A stretch of 64,000 bases of DNA from Sorex araneus (taxonomy: Eukaryota > Chordata > Mammalia > Eulipotyphla > Soricidae), in NCBI RefSeq assembly GCF_027595985.1, contig NC_073303.1, positions 365,156,017-365,220,016 on the forward strand, in the 5' to 3' direction. Under the pieces are notes generated by a model. That model had not been told where the DNA came from, made no database searches, and saw nothing but the letters and a program-made list of their open reading frames with translations. Position numbers and translations under genes: made by a program. Of this stretch, positions 32,641-44,241 are shown piece by piece. Positions within the stretch are counted from its first letter, which is position 1, and each line of letters starts with the position of its first letter.

Positions 32641-33075
32641 CTGCCTCAAAGTAGCCCATACTCAGAGCCTGAGAACAACTGAGATTTATTCTCTCCCATT
32701 CTAGAGGCTGGGATCACTGGTCTGCCAGAGTGCCCGCACAGTGAAACTTCCTATCCATCCCAGCTTCCGGGAAATTGCCAGTTCTTGGTACCCCCTGGCC
32801 TGTGGACCCAAGAATCCATTCTCTGTCTTTGTGGTCACCTGCTGTTCTCCCTGTGTGTCATCGAGCTCTGGGTCCAGTGTTCCCTCTTCTTTTAAGGGTG
32901 TGGTCCTATTGGATTAGGGCCCAGGTAATATAACTCTAGTATGACACTCTCAATTAATTGTATCTGCGAGGCCCCCGTTTCCAAATCACATCTTTAGTTC
33001 CTGGGGACGTTATGACCTCAACCTAGCTTTCCCAAGACACAATTCAAGCCCTAATATGAGAGCATAGCCAGAATT
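32641..33075 (-). mobile_element. Ancient mammal-wide interspersed repeat
   Basis: Ordered phrases of a repeat common across placental genomes: ACTGAGATTTATTCTCTCCC, ATTCTAGAGGCTGGGATCAC, TATTGGATTAGGGCCCAGGT, AATTGTATCTGCGAGGCCCC, TTTCCAAATCACATC and GACACAATTCAAGCCC near the end. I recognise the sequence but cannot assign a reliable family name from memory. Strand given is the usual display, uncertain. Confidence 0.65.
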
Positions 33076-33285
33076 CCATGGGGGCCCTTAAAGAAGCTTC
33101 CAGAACTATAGGGAGATGAGAAATGTGTCACCTCTTTTGCTGCGGTCACCTTTTTTAATAGAGGGCTACCAGATGGTCACTTTGGTGTGGGGAAAGACTT
33201 CCAGTGGTGCCCCAAAGACCCAGGGACCCCCATGTCCAATCAGTTCAATGCAAGGGCCTGAGATGCGCTGGTGATTTGCAGTAAC

Positions 33286-33418
33286 AGGAATTACTGGACC
33301 GCCCTGGCAGTGCTGAAGCCTTCAAGGCACACCCAGTGGTGCTCAGGAGATCTGAGGTGCTGGGAATTGAATCTGGGTCATCAAATGCCCTAAATGCTTA
33401 CCCATCTCCTAGTCCCAT
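33286..33418 (-). mobile_element. Degenerate SINE-A-like element, minus strand
   Basis: GGAATTACTGGACCGCCCTG, CACACCCAGTGGTGCTCAGG and GGTGCTGGGAATTGAATCTG with a decayed head ..CCCATCTCCTAGTCCC. Order of parts is rearranged compared with young copies, suggesting age or two overlapping fragments. Confidence 0.6.
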
Positions 33419-34255
33419 TATACTGGTTCTCTCCGTGCTTCTCAAGTCTTGCTCTACTTCAAGAATCTTCTTCTAGACAAGTACAGCTCATCAGAGTTAG
33501 CTGGATAATTCCAATTTATGTTCCTTAAAGATGCATTAGTCAGCAACAGATCACACACATAGCTGAGGTGTGTAAGAGGCAGCACCTTTTCGTTTTCCAC
33601 TTTTCACAAAGTCTGTGAATAGGCAAAGGAAAAACCACTTTTTACAACAGTATCCTGTGAATGTGTTTTTAAATCTAACATTATAGAATGAAACTTCCGT
33701 CATTATTTAAATGTGAGACAATGAGAAACTAAGCCATAACCAAGAGGCTAAATAACAGCAACCCTTGAGCCTCTGAGACAGCGGTGTGGAATTCAGATCA
33801 TGTCAGGGAGAAATCTGCGGGGGACTCTTTGCTAGCCTACAGCCCCCAAGGCGGCAGCGTTGTTTCCAAGATGCCACGCTGTCTGCACGTCCACTGAGAC
33901 TTTCTGCTGGGTCCTGATTACAGACAGGACTAGGAAACTCCACTCACACGATTCAGGGGTGGAAAATCTGGCTGACAATTGGTGCCTCTGAAACGAAGAG
34001 ATGGATATTCTTTTCCCAGTGCAACTCAAAATTAGGCCAAGCACTGAGTTTTATGATGAATCCCCAGAACGACATCACATATCCACTTCCATTCTGCTTA
34101 CTCCCATCAAGGACATCAAGGACATCACAGCCCTTCTCAACTATGTGCCTGATCCTGTGTGTTAAGCGGCAAAGCCTCTTTCATAGATGAACAAGAAATT
34201 TCCAGCATGGCCCCTGGCTCACCGTCTAACAAAGCCACCTCCACCATGCCTTTGA
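33419..34255. other. Unique non-coding DNA
   Basis: No gene or repeat recognised. Confidence 0.4.
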
Positions 34256-34258
34256 AGG

Positions 34259-34452
34259 GTGCCATTCCAAAACAAAAGCCCAGGTCCAGATGGATTTGCT
34301 AGTGAATTCTCCCAAACATTTAAAAAGAACCTATTGCCAGCTCTTCTCAAGCTTCTCCAGAAAATTGAAGAATCAGAAACTCTCCTAAGCAGTTTCTCTG
34401 AGGCACATATCTCCCTAATACCAAAAGCAAACAGATGCCACAAAATAAAATG
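34259..34452 (+). pseudogene. Internal L1 ORF2 (RT) fragment without L1 3' end
   Basis: The translation contains KSPGPDGFASEFSQTFKKNL and, further on, LLSSFSEAHISLIPKANR, the first RT blocks of L1 ORF2p (usual: SPGPDGFTAEFYQTF.., SITLIPKP). About 64 residues stay open. Neither the rest of ORF2 nor an L1 3' UTR follows. TGAAGGG occurs at both edges (about 34,252 and 34,451), followed by an A-rich ACAAAATAAAATG at the 3' side, so this may be an internally primed or truncated insertion. Confidence 0.8.
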
Positions 34453-34524
34453 AAGGGCACTGTGTCTCTGCAGGGGACCCTCAACCTTGCATAGCAGGGT
34501 TTATTTTATTTATTTATTTATTTT

Positions 34525-34703
34525 GCTTTTTGTTTTGTTTTGTTCTTTGGGATCACACCCAGAGATGCTCAGGGATTACTCCTGGCTCTGCACTCAGCAA
34601 TTACTCCTGCCTGTGCTTGAGGACCATATAGGATGACGGGGATTGAACTCAGGTTCACCGCATGCAAGGCAAATGCCCTACCCGCATCACTATTGCTCCA
34701 GTC
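34525..34703 (-). mobile_element. SINE-A, minus strand
   Basis: T/(TTTTG)-rich tail, GGGATCACACCCAGAGATGC, CAATTACTCCTGCCTGTGCT, and a head with CACTATTGCTCCAGTCC. AGCAGGGTTT-type sequences on both sides (34,493 and 34,704) are a plausible TSD. Confidence 0.92.
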
Positions 34704-37700
34704 CAGCAGGGGTTTTTCCCTGAGCGTCAGTAACGGACATTCCAAGTCCAGGACATTGCAAATGTTGATGGCTTCTGCTGAAAGCTCCCTGCCCTTCGCT
34801 CTTCCTAGTTACCTTGCTGTCTGCTCCGTGAGCCACTGGGATGCAAGGCCCCTTTCCCGTCACTGGTCCTACACGGGGGACCCAACCTCACCCAACCTCC
34901 AACCTTCTTGAAGGCTCTCCAGAAGTGGAAGAAGAGTGTCCTACCCACCATTTCCCCCAGGAATTTGCCTTCTCTTCTCACACCCCGTCCTGTGAGACCC
35001 CCTCCTCCTCCACCTCTGTCCCCTCCCTTCCCACGACTTTGCAGACCATCACCAGCCTTCTTGTAAGCCCACCAGAGCCTATCCAATTCCGGGGTCTGCA
35101 CCCCCAGTGAGCTCATCAAGACCTTCTTTGCACATCAGAGGCTCATGAACCAGCCCTTAAGGAGAGAGAATATCCCTCTCCATTCCCCTTCAGAGACGCC
35201 CAAGCCCACAGACCTGTAGAAGGTAGGTTGCTGCTTTCTTCTCCCAAAAGAGAAAGCTGAGATTGGGGGGAGGTGAACAATCTAACCTTTGACCTTACCC
35301 TCCTGGTAGGTCAAAGGTCAGATCACAGGGAAGGGATGGGAGGTGGTTACAAGCATGGGTATGATTCTAAAGCCTCTCCATGAAGGAACCTCAGAACTTT
35401 ATCCTGGGATTATGCCTCAAGGGGAGATGGGCGGGGGAGGGGAGTGGGGAGAGGAGGACAAAGCAGCCAAAACGCAGTGAGGTTGACAAAAGCTCTTTTC
35501 AAGTTATTTAAAATAACCTGGAAAATAGAATCCTCTGGAAGGCTTGTAAGATACTGCTGGGCAAGAATTCTAACGGTCCCTCAGACTCTGCCATAGACAC
35601 CGCCAGGCTGCATCTACGGCAGGTCAGGGATGAAGGATTAATTCCATTCAAGAATCGGAGAATAACTATTGTTATTATTTAGCATTGATTAATTGTTCCT
35701 TCGGCCCACAAAGCTTCTCAGAAAATCATTACTCTCCTAGGGCTCCCTGACATTCGGAGTAAAGCGCTCGTGTGTGTCCTCCTAAGATGAAGGCCATCTC
35801 AGAGTGGCCGGGCCCGAAAACCACGCTAGGGAGAAGGCCCAGCCCAGGCCCGGCCCGCAGGATGCACTGGGAGAAACACCTCACCCAGTCCTGAACACCC
35901 ACTTCAGCTGCCAAGAGTCAGGGTGGGGATTCAGCTAAGGGGCGAAAATCACGGCCCACCACCTCATTCTAGAGAAAACCCAGAGGTTCCAAGTGCCTCC
36001 CACTATAAGCACTTTGGGGAGTGTATACATATTGTGTTCTAACTGATAAGGATAAGGCCTCTCTTCTGGGGTAATTATAGTAAAACAACCCCCTCTGCTC
36101 CCTCCCCCCCACACCCAGACACACTGGTGAGGCCCCTGATTAAGTGCAACGTTGTAAAGGAAGCAAGCAGTGAATTTCCATTCTGACATCCAATAACACT
36201 GCCTGACCCTTTGGATATTGTCCTCCCCAGAGGTGAAAAAATATGAATAAATTATAGTTCTGACAACCTTGACACTGAACAGCAGGGTGGGGTGAAAAGC
36301 TCCCGGGGAGAAAAAAAAATCTGACATTATATCTATGATCACAGAGTATAAAGGAAAATCCATACCCTGATTTTGCTAAATTCAGCCTAGATGGGAAGAA
36401 AGGAGGATGACGGGGGTGTTTATTGAGGAGGCCGGGTGGGCGGGGGGGCTGTCAGAGCTCAAAGCCAAGGTCCAACCTCCATCAGTCCCTGCAAGGCCAT
36501 ACATTTCTAGGGATGCGAAATGCTGGAGCAGGGGAGATCACGATTGCCGTGCAGGAAAGAGGCCCTGAAACAATCCGGTGGGGGGGGGGGTTGTTTCCTA
36601 TGTGAGGGTGTGGGGATTGTGGACACATGTATGTCCTGATTGTGGGGCCATCTGTCACGTGCAAGGCGTGTCATTTACAGACAGACAACTGTGAGCCGAG
36701 GCAATCAGCCGCGAGCAGCTGAGCTGGGATTTATAAGGGGGGCACGAAGGTGGTGTCTTGTCCATGCGCGGGGAGGGGGAGAGCGGGTAACCAGGCCAGG
36801 AACGAGGGAGGGGAATTTACTTGGTTGGCCTTGGGGAGATGGTCTCTGCAATGAAGGGTAGGGGGTCAACGTGCAAAGACCATCCATCCATCCCTCGGAG
36901 CCAGGAGCCCATCTGCAGAGAGTTCAAAGACCCCGCACACAGAACATAAAACCTCTGGGATCTGTCACTTTGGCAGCGGGAAATGTGTGTGAGCGGGAGG
37001 GCGCCATCACTCAGCCGGGCTGGACGGGTGGCAGGAGGAGGATGAGCCAATGTCCTTGTCTGTGGACAGCGTGACCTTGGTCGGATGGTGTCATCTGTGC
37101 CCACAGAGCCTGCTCTCGACCCAGGCAGGTTCCCGGGGCTCCGAGCTTGAGAAGGGTCAATATGCCCTTGGCACAGACCCCAGAGCACTGTGACTTAGTT
37201 AGCGCTGAGAGGCTGGCCCCTCACTGGCAATCTTCCTTCACAGAACAGTGAGTCCAAGTGACTTGGCAACTCAACAGCCTCGCCCGCTGTTCCTGCGGCT
37301 GCCATGATGCCTGGAAAACTTCCTCTGGAAGTTTCCAAGCAGCAGAGGGCAGTGATTCTGCATGCAGGCGGAGGAGTCCAGGGCTGCAGCATATACCTGG
37401 CTCTGTACTAGAGCTGCGCTTTGGCTGGATGCTGTGCTGTGCCACCAGAGGTTTCTTGGGGGTGAGGTACCCCATTCTCCCATCGTACACAGCCTTGCTG
37501 TGCCAAACCTGACCGCAGCTGTGGCAAGTGGACCATGACGGCCACTTATTATCCAGTTTGATTTCCAAAGTGATGAGGTAGACCCGAGAGATAGAGGGGA
37601 AAAGGCTCGCGGGGGCCTGTACCCCAGTTCACGGGGGTCCAATGAAGGCAGGAACATGTCGCCACGTTGATATGTTGAGTCACCAGCCAAACATGGCCCA

Positions 37701-38056
37701 GGATAAGGATGGCTGCCCTGAGCCCCAAGCAAACAAAAGGTGCATCCCTGACCCTCCCTGTGCCATACTCAGGCCCTGACCTAGGATGGCAGTCTTGTCT
37801 GGGCTTCTGGTCAACCCCCAAGTAATAGGATGGGCTGATCCCAAAGAAGAGAGGGGAAAAGAAAGAGCAGACAATCTGCCAGGACATTGAGAACTTTTCC
37901 AGGGGATGCTGGGAGGCTCCAGTAGGTAGCCGTGTGCTTCACTGAGATCGAAGACCCTCCTCCCCCGCCCCTTCACCAATAAATTCCACTGTCCCCTCAG
38001 ACTTCACATACAAAACATACGTTCAAGAACAAAATGAGTTTGAGTTTCAAAACTCA
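34704..38056. other. Unique non-coding DNA, partly GC-rich; possible conserved elements
   Basis: No gene seen. Frames in 34.8-35.1 kb and 37.2-38.0 kb reach 100-150 codons on opposite strands with proline/serine-rich products typical of chance reading. Repeat-free AT-balanced islands, for example 35,640-35,735 (TTTAGCATTGATTAATTGTT) and 36,125-36,260, could be regulatory. Confidence 0.35.
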
Positions 38057-38066
38057 GGTGTGTGGT

Positions 38067-38152
<86 letters not shown>
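38057..38152 (+). repeat. (GT)n(GA)n compound microsatellite
   Basis: About 15 GT units directly followed by about 30 GA units, ending GAGGGAGAGAGAAGAAAAG. The GA part sits at the conserved position of the L1 3' UTR purine tract. Confidence 0.95.
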
Positions 38153-38332
38153 AGAAAAGTATCTGCAAAGAGACTTGCTGGGGAGATTGGGGGACAGTAG
38201 TGGGCGGGAAACTGGGGACATTGGTGGTGGGAAATGTACCTGGTGAAAGGACGGGTGTTGGAACATTGTATGACTGAACCCCAACCACGAACAACTTTGT
38301 AACTGTGTACCTCATTTAAAAAATTAAATGAA
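38090..38332 (+). mobile_element. L1 3' end, 5'-truncated, plus strand
   Basis: GGGGAGATTGGGGGACAGTA, GGAAACTGGGGACATTGGTG, GGTGTTGGAACATTGTATGA, ACTTTGTAACTGTGTACCTC, then an AAAT-rich tail. The final GGTGATTCAATAAA is eroded (CCTCATTTAAAAAATT). Confidence 0.85.
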
Positions 38333-38548
38333 AATATTTCATTTAAAAAATGAAATATTTTAATATTAAATTGTTTTAATATTAAATATATTAATATTAA
38401 ATATTTTAATATTAAATATTTTAATATTAATAAAAATGAGATATTTTAATATTAAATATTTTAATATTAATAAAAAATGAAATGTTTTAATATTAAATAT
38501 TTAAATATTTAATTTTATTTAATTTTTAATATTAAAAATTAAATGAAC
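38318..38548. repeat. AT-only repeat, TTTTAATATTAAATA units
   Basis: More than 220 bp of A and T with few exceptions. Units AATATTAAATATTTTAATAT repeat with shifts and are largely self-complementary. It starts in the A-rich tail of the preceding L1. Confidence 0.93.
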
Positions 38549-39845
38549 TAACCCAGATGATCTAACCCTAGCACCACCCTTGTGGCTCCAAACAAGGCTA
38601 TTGTTCGAACAAGACTGCTGGAGTTCGTGCCTTGTTCATTTTGGAGCTGCAGCAGACCCGCTGGACCCCGCAGCAGGGCCAGCCTCTGAGTGACCTCTGG
38701 GTCTCCGCTGGTCCCTCACTCCTGGGTGATGGAGATCAAGTGCCCAACACTATGGCTGATTCTGGGCAAAGGTCCCAGCGATGGGAGGTCCCCCAAATCA
38801 CATGGGGAGTCTCCATCCCTACTGCTGCAGAAACTAGGGGTTCCTGGGCACCAGGTGGGAGGCCAGGCAGAGGAAAGAGGTGGGGGTCTAAATAGACACT
38901 GAGGGAAGGTGGCCAAGAGCATCGGTGGGACTGGAAGAGAGTGGTGGGGGGTCAGTGTGTTTCTGTGCCCGGGCAGGGAGGTCCCCAAGCCAAGACCCAG
39001 GCCCAGACTAACGGACACTACTATCTGGTCTCTGTAACTGAGGGAAGTGGAAAGTCTATCGGGGAGGGGGTTACAGGGACCCCAAACAGTGGTCCGGAGG
39101 GAAATAAGCCTCGTGTCTGTGAATTTAGAGAGTCATTTGAAGAGAACCCCAAAGCCCGGGCGTCCAGTGCGTGGAAGTCATGACGGTGATGGATTTCACG
39201 TTTTATCACACAACGCAATTAAGGGGGTAGGGTCTCACCCGCATCCTACGCCTGTTCGGAGGGCTGGACGGAAGCCGTCCGCCTTTTCGACAGCTCCCGA
39301 GGAGGCTGCTCCGCGTTTGTGGGGCTCGCCTGGCCTGCTGGGGGTCCCTGGGTCATCCTGTTGGGGGCTCATGTGCTGCAGGCGACAGGGAACCTCGGAA
39401 GCACAGGCCAACTCCCCCCCCCCACCCCCCACCTGTGACTCTGCAGCAGTTCAATACATCACTACTGTGGCCCCTGTCACCTCTGACAGCAAATATGATT
39501 TTAGCTGTCAGGCGGCTGGCAGAAAACAAAACGTAATTTACAGCCAAATTCAGCCTCCAGGAGCACACACCTGGCTCCCACAGGCCAGGCGAGAGCTGCC
39601 GGAACACTCCCACAGGCAGCCCCGGCTGCACGGGCTGAGAACTGAGGGTCCCCTCGCCCCGCGCCCCCCCAGCCCCCATGCTCTCTCACAAAGCCATCCC
39701 GGGCCTGCACTTCTGGGAGGAAGGGGGTGCAGCTCCGTTTCTCACATCTATAATTTCTGAAATACACTTTGGAAATTTTATTACTAATAATACATTCTGC
39801 CATAATTATATGGTTAGCAATAAATCGCCTACTGAAGCAAGGGCT
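38549..39845. other. Unique non-coding DNA, possible conserved element near 39.46-39.84 kb
   Basis: GC-rich part 38.6-39.4 kb has long chance frames on both strands and no recognised protein. 39,480-39,570 and 39,745-39,840 (ACTAATAATACATTCTGCCA, GGTTAGCAATAAATCGCCTA) look like conserved AT-rich regulatory sequence. Confidence 0.35.
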
Positions 39846-39960
39846 TTTCTTTCTGGTTTTCTTTTTTTTTTTTCATTCTCCTAATTCCTAGGAGGAAATG
39901 ATACCTTTCTTTCTGTTTTTTTTTTTTTCCTTCTTCTCCTAATTCCTAGGAGGAAATGAG
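39846..39960 (+). repeat. Tandem duplication, about 60-bp unit, two copies
   Basis: 39,846-39,903 and 39,906-39,960 both read TTTCTTTCTG..T-run..TTCTCCTAATTCCTAGGAGG then AAATGA. The core CTCCTAATTCCTAGGAG is itself nearly palindromic. Confidence 0.92.
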
Positions 39961-40429
39961 ACTTGATTTCTTTCACTGCCTGCTTTGTTCCTGTTCCCTC
40001 GGAGAAGGACATAATTTTTAAAACCCCCGATTCTTAAGCTGAATACTGGGGAAATGGAGCAGGTGGGAAGGAATCTGGGCGGGTGGGGGAAGATCTGGGG
40101 AAGGATGAAAACTGAGAAATGTCAAGATCTATTGCAAGCTTGGCAGTGAGCCCTTAGAACAGAAAGGATGGTGGTGTGTACATATGTGCTTGCAGGTGCC
40201 CTCCAAGAGGTAAATCTGCATCAGAAAATACGAGAAAAAGCCAAAAAGATTAGGTAATAAGAACTCTAAATTGTCTCTGTGAATGGAAAAGATTATCCTT
40301 GAATTAATTGAAAGGTTGCTGCTCAGCTCCCCGGAGAGCGGGGTTCCGAGGGTTCTGAAGCCTGGAGCAAGACCTGGATTCTGGTGGGGTTTGCTCCTAG
40401 CTCCCTGGGTGCCCGCTGTTCAATATGGT
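39961..40429. other. Unique non-coding DNA
   Basis: No gene or repeat recognised. Confidence 0.4.
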
Positions 40430-40635
40430 GCCGTGGTTAACAGGAAGTGCTGGGCCAAGTTCAATTCAGCTTTCATCACTTTCTAGCTCTATGACCTTAG
40501 CCAAATCCCCTAATCTTACTAAGTCCCCTCTGCTTTCCCCTCTGTGAAATGAGGATGAAGAACATACCGATCACAGGGGGCTGTAGAGTTAAATAAGACT
40601 AAGTATGTCAAGATTCAAAGCACTGTGGTCAAGAT
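40430..40635 (+). mobile_element. MIR element, plus strand
   Basis: GTGCCGTGGTTAACAGGAAG (head), CACTTTCTAGCTCTATGACC, TTAGCCAAATCCCCTAATCT, CCCCTCTGTGAAATGAGGAT, CTGTAGAGTTAAATAAGACT and CAAAGCACTGTGG follow the MIR consensus in order over about 200 bp. Confidence 0.9.
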
Positions 40636-40974
40636 AGACCAGCCCCACAAGAATCACAGCGAGACAAGATACACATTGGTCAATTCAACAAATAATAAGC
40701 ACAATTCTGTGCGAGCTCACAGAGATACGGAGGGCTAAAGGCCCACAGAGCTCCATAGCGGGGGCAGGAACTCCAAGGAGAGACGATTAAAGACCTTGAC
40801 TAGACAAAGAACTCCGGAATAGGGGAGAGGGGGAAGGAGAACTCCAAGCTAGTGGAGAAACACATTATCATTTAATCAATCCATCCAACTCCCCTGTGGA
40901 AATGGGTACCATGATCTTCTCTTTCTTCTCACACTGGACTTTATATGAAGTCCTAAACAAATGGTACAGACACA
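40636..40974. other. Unique non-coding DNA
   Basis: No gene or repeat recognised. Confidence 0.4.
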
Positions 40975-41632
40975 AAGGAAGGAAGGAAGGAAGGAAGGAA
41001 GGAAGGAAGGAAGGAAGGAAGGAAGGAAGGAAGGAAGGAAGGAAGGAAGGAAGGAAGGAAGGAAGGAAGGAAGGAAGGAAGGAAGGGAGGGAGGAAGGAG
41101 GGGAGGGGAGGGAGGAAGGAAGGAAGGAAAGAAGGGAGGAAGGAAGGAAGGAAGGAAGGAAGGAAGGAAGGAAGGAAGGAAGGGAGGGAGGAAGGAGGGG
41201 AGGGAGGAAGGAAGGAAGGAAAGAAGGGAGGAAGGAAGGAAGGAAGGAAGGAAGGAAGGAAGGAAGGAAGGAAGGAAGGAAGGAAGGAAGGAAGGAAGGA
41301 AGGAAGGAAGGAGGGAGGGAGGGAGGGAGGGAGGGAAAGAAGGAAGTGAGAAAGGGAGGAAGGAAGGGAGGGGGAGGAAGGAAGGGAGGGAGGGAGGAAG
41401 GAAGGAAGGGAGGGAGGGAGGGAGGAAGGATTCTTTTCTCTCTCCAGGAAGAAAGAAAGGGAAGGAAGGAGAAGGGAGGGAGGGAGGGAGGGAGGAAGGA
41501 AGGGAGGGAGGGAGGGAGGGAGGGAGGGAGGGAGGGAGGGAGGGAGGGAGGGAGGGAGGAAGAGGGAGGGAGGGTGGAAAGGAGAAAAGGATGGAGAGGG
41601 GGAAGAGGGAAGGAGGGAGCAAGGAAAAAAGG
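40975..41632 (+). repeat. 650-bp (GGAA)n / (GGGA)n polypurine microsatellite
   Basis: AAGG/GGAA units dominate to about 41,310, then GGGA units take over, with a higher-order repeat: a block GGAAGGGAGGGAGGAAGGAG recurs near 41,080 and 41,180. A short interruption TTCTTTTCTCTCTCCAGG lies at 41,430-41,447. Long open frames on both strands here are low-complexity and not genes. Confidence 0.98.
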
Positions 41633-43685
41633 AAAAATTCTTTCTGCTCTCCTGAAACTACACCTCATCAAGCTACCTGGTACCGTCTGAGCCCAGCCCC
41701 ACGCACCATATGTACAAACGTATCCACCCCGTGCCCATCCCTGCCAGCAGCACGATGCCAACAGCACAAGAATACTTACGGCTCATATGATGCTCAAATT
41801 TGGGATATGTGAGAAGCACCTGTGGGCAAGTTCACAGGAAGATTTTTAGGCCCCACCCAGCAGTCGCTGAGGGAAGAGGAGGGGCCACAGTCACATATTT
41901 AATAAGAACTAAGCCATGCTAATGGTCCACATGTGGAGAAACACAGACGATAAAATTAAGGTTTTGAAAGGTAAGTGACCTACCCGGGAAGCCAGGACCC
42001 ACTAACAGTAAAATGCATCAGAACTGTATTCTTCTGGCCAAAAGGACCAGTGGGAAGGGGGAGTGGCATTTTAGCCACCCACAGGACCCAGTGACCCACA
42101 CTCACTACCTCTCCTATTTCCCAAAGTTTTCGAGACAAAAAGGGAACAAAATCAGAGACTGGAACTGGGAGCAAGAGTTCTCTGGATACACAGGAGAGCG
42201 CCTGAGCCCCACGGAGCAGCTTCGTTCCTGGAGTTTCCTCTGTTCCTTGATGTGTCCACCTCCTGCCCACCGCAGTCTGCACAGTATGGAAAGTGGGAGT
42301 GAGCCAAGGTCTAGGAGAAATGGCTTCATGAGTGGAAGCCGGATGCTCCCTTAACGGCGCCTTCTTTGCTCTCTCCCCGCCCAGGTGGCCCTGCAGCCCC
42401 CAGCTCTATCTCTCAAAGACCATTTCATACACATCCGCTTGGGGCTAGAAAAACTATCTTTCAAGATTATCAGAGGAATCCAAGGTGAGCGTGATTTCAC
42501 TCCCCCCCACCCACACACACACTGGGCTTGAACTTGGGAAGACTTTCAACATAATGGTTGACATATAAAAGACATTTATAATAATTACTTAGGACCTAAT
42601 GGCAGTTTGGACAATAAGAAGCTTGGTTCCAAAGTTCCTTGACCAGCAGTGTTTGCTGTGACTAAGGCCCAGGTAGACGACGGCCATCGACTTTGTCTAA
42701 CCTTTGCACTTGTAATAAAAATGCAATAAAGTAATTGGTTAAAATAGAGACAAGTCCTGATAAAGAATATTTGCTTTTTAAAGTAACTGGCTAAAATGGG
42801 AGCATATCTGATAAATGACTTTATGGGGGACGGAAGGCCAGGCCTTGCTAATTAGTGGAGATTCTGTTTCCTACATAGATTCCTTCTTTCCCTCTTTGAA
42901 GAGAAATGAAGCAATGGAGTGAGAAAAATCTTCTATATTGCTGGTCATGAGCAAAGATCCCCCTCAAATGCCAATGTTGTTCATCTGCTATGACAATTGT
43001 TTTTAAATTCCCTTGCTTCTAAACTCTAGAATATTTTCAGAGTATTCTACAGCCTATTTAATCGCAAAACAATGATTCCCAAGAGCACCCAAATGTGCAT
43101 TGACCTTTCTTGCCACAAAGCAGAAGTCAGTAAAATGCTGAGAAAGGGCCTTATATCCTCCAGGATCTTCATTCATTGCCGTCGAGACAGGAGTTGAAAA
43201 ATCCATGACTGTTTTGAGCCACTTTACTTCCCTGGTGAAGGTTCCTTTTAAAAAGTTCCGATTTTTAAACAAAATTAAATGTCTCCATAAATGAAGGATG
43301 ACCTTTAATGTCATAGTCAGGACTCATCTATGGAGCAGTAGTGGTGACAATACAGGAATTGGCATAGCCTTGCAAGTGCGATGGCCCCACATGCCACCTT
43401 CCCCATCAGCACCACGAGTGTGGCCACAAAGCAACATCAACAACAGAGAATAAGGAGAACCCAGGGCTGGAACAAGCAGGCACTGATTTGCTCACCTTGC
43501 TGTGTCCCTCCAACAGCAGCCAATAAACCTAGAAAGAACCAGCCTGGCTCTGAACCCTCTATAAGATGTGGAGCGCACCCCTTCACCCCATTATATCCAG
43601 GAAGTGATGCTCTCGGAGCCCTGGTCCTTGTGACTGGTTTCCATGGAAGTTCTTGAGGTCTTTTTTGCAGCGGTTGAGGGGGAGA
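41633..43685. other. Unique non-coding DNA; possible conserved element 42.64-42.86 kb
   Basis: No gene seen. 42,640-42,860 contains AGTAATTGGTTAAAATAGAG and a similar AGTAACTGGCTAAAATGGGA about 60 bp later, i.e. a loose internal repeat, plus GCCTTGCTAATTAGTGGAGA. It could be an enhancer-like conserved block. Confidence 0.35.
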
Positions 43686-43835
43686 CACACCGGTGATGCT
43701 TAAGTTACTCCCAACTCTGCATTCAGTGGGCTCAAGGGACCATCTGGGATGCCATAGATCAAATCCAGGTCAGCCATGTCTAATCTCCGGTGCACGACGA
43801 GTGCCTTACCTGCTGTACTGTCACTCAGAATCGGG
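43680..43835 (-). mobile_element. Diverged SINE-A, minus strand
   Basis: GACACACCGGTGATGCTTAA, CTCTGCATTCAGTGGGCTCA, GGGACCATCTGGGATGCC and a head with GCCTTACCTGCTGTACTGTC. Insertion of about 12 bp within the head. Confidence 0.75.
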
Positions 43836-44023
43836 GGTCACCATCGTCTACTGCCTATCAACTATTGCTCCCCTACGGTCTCCCAAACATTGACTGGCTT
43901 GGGGAAAACATCAAGAGTGATACAGTTTGGGGGGGGACTTGCTTTTACAGCAGCTATCCAGTAATCCGTCCCTTTGAGGACTAGAGTCTCTCCAGCATTG
44001 AAAGGGACATTCCAAAAGAAACA
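43836..44023. other. Unique non-coding DNA
   Basis: No feature recognised. Confidence 0.4.
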
Positions 44024-44241
44024 TTCCCAATTTCAGAGCTGGAGAAATAGCACAGCTCATCAGGATGTTTGCTTTGCCTGTGGCTCACCCTGGTTCAATC
44101 CCTGGCGCTCTATATGGTTTTCCCAAGCACAGCCAGGAGTGATCCCTGAGCACAGCACTGGCAATAATTTTTGAGCACCACTGGGTATGGCCCAAACCCT
44201 CCAAAAAAAAGAAAAAAGAATAAAATAGTTCCAATTTCAGA
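44024..44241 (+). mobile_element. SINE-A subfamily variant with TSD, plus strand
   Basis: Body 44,037-44,228: GCTGGAGAAATAGCACAGCT head, GGTTCAATCCCTGGCGCTCT, CCCAAGCACAGCCAGGAGTG, ending GGCCCAAACCCTCCAAAAAA. Direct repeats TTCC(C)AATTTCAGA at 44,024-44,036 and 44,229-44,241. The middle differs from the common SINE-A (CCTGGCGCTCTATATGG), indicating an older subfamily. Confidence 0.88.

Noticed and set aside
37195-38000. Possible exon (frames up to 153 codons on the minus strand)
   Set aside because: No recognisable protein, frames conflict on opposite strands, and no convincing splice sites bracket them.
40868-41812. Frames of 250-300 codons (poly-Lys-Glu-Gly and poly-Pro-Ser-Phe)
   Set aside because: Entirely due to the GGAA/GGGA tract; open on both strands in several frames.
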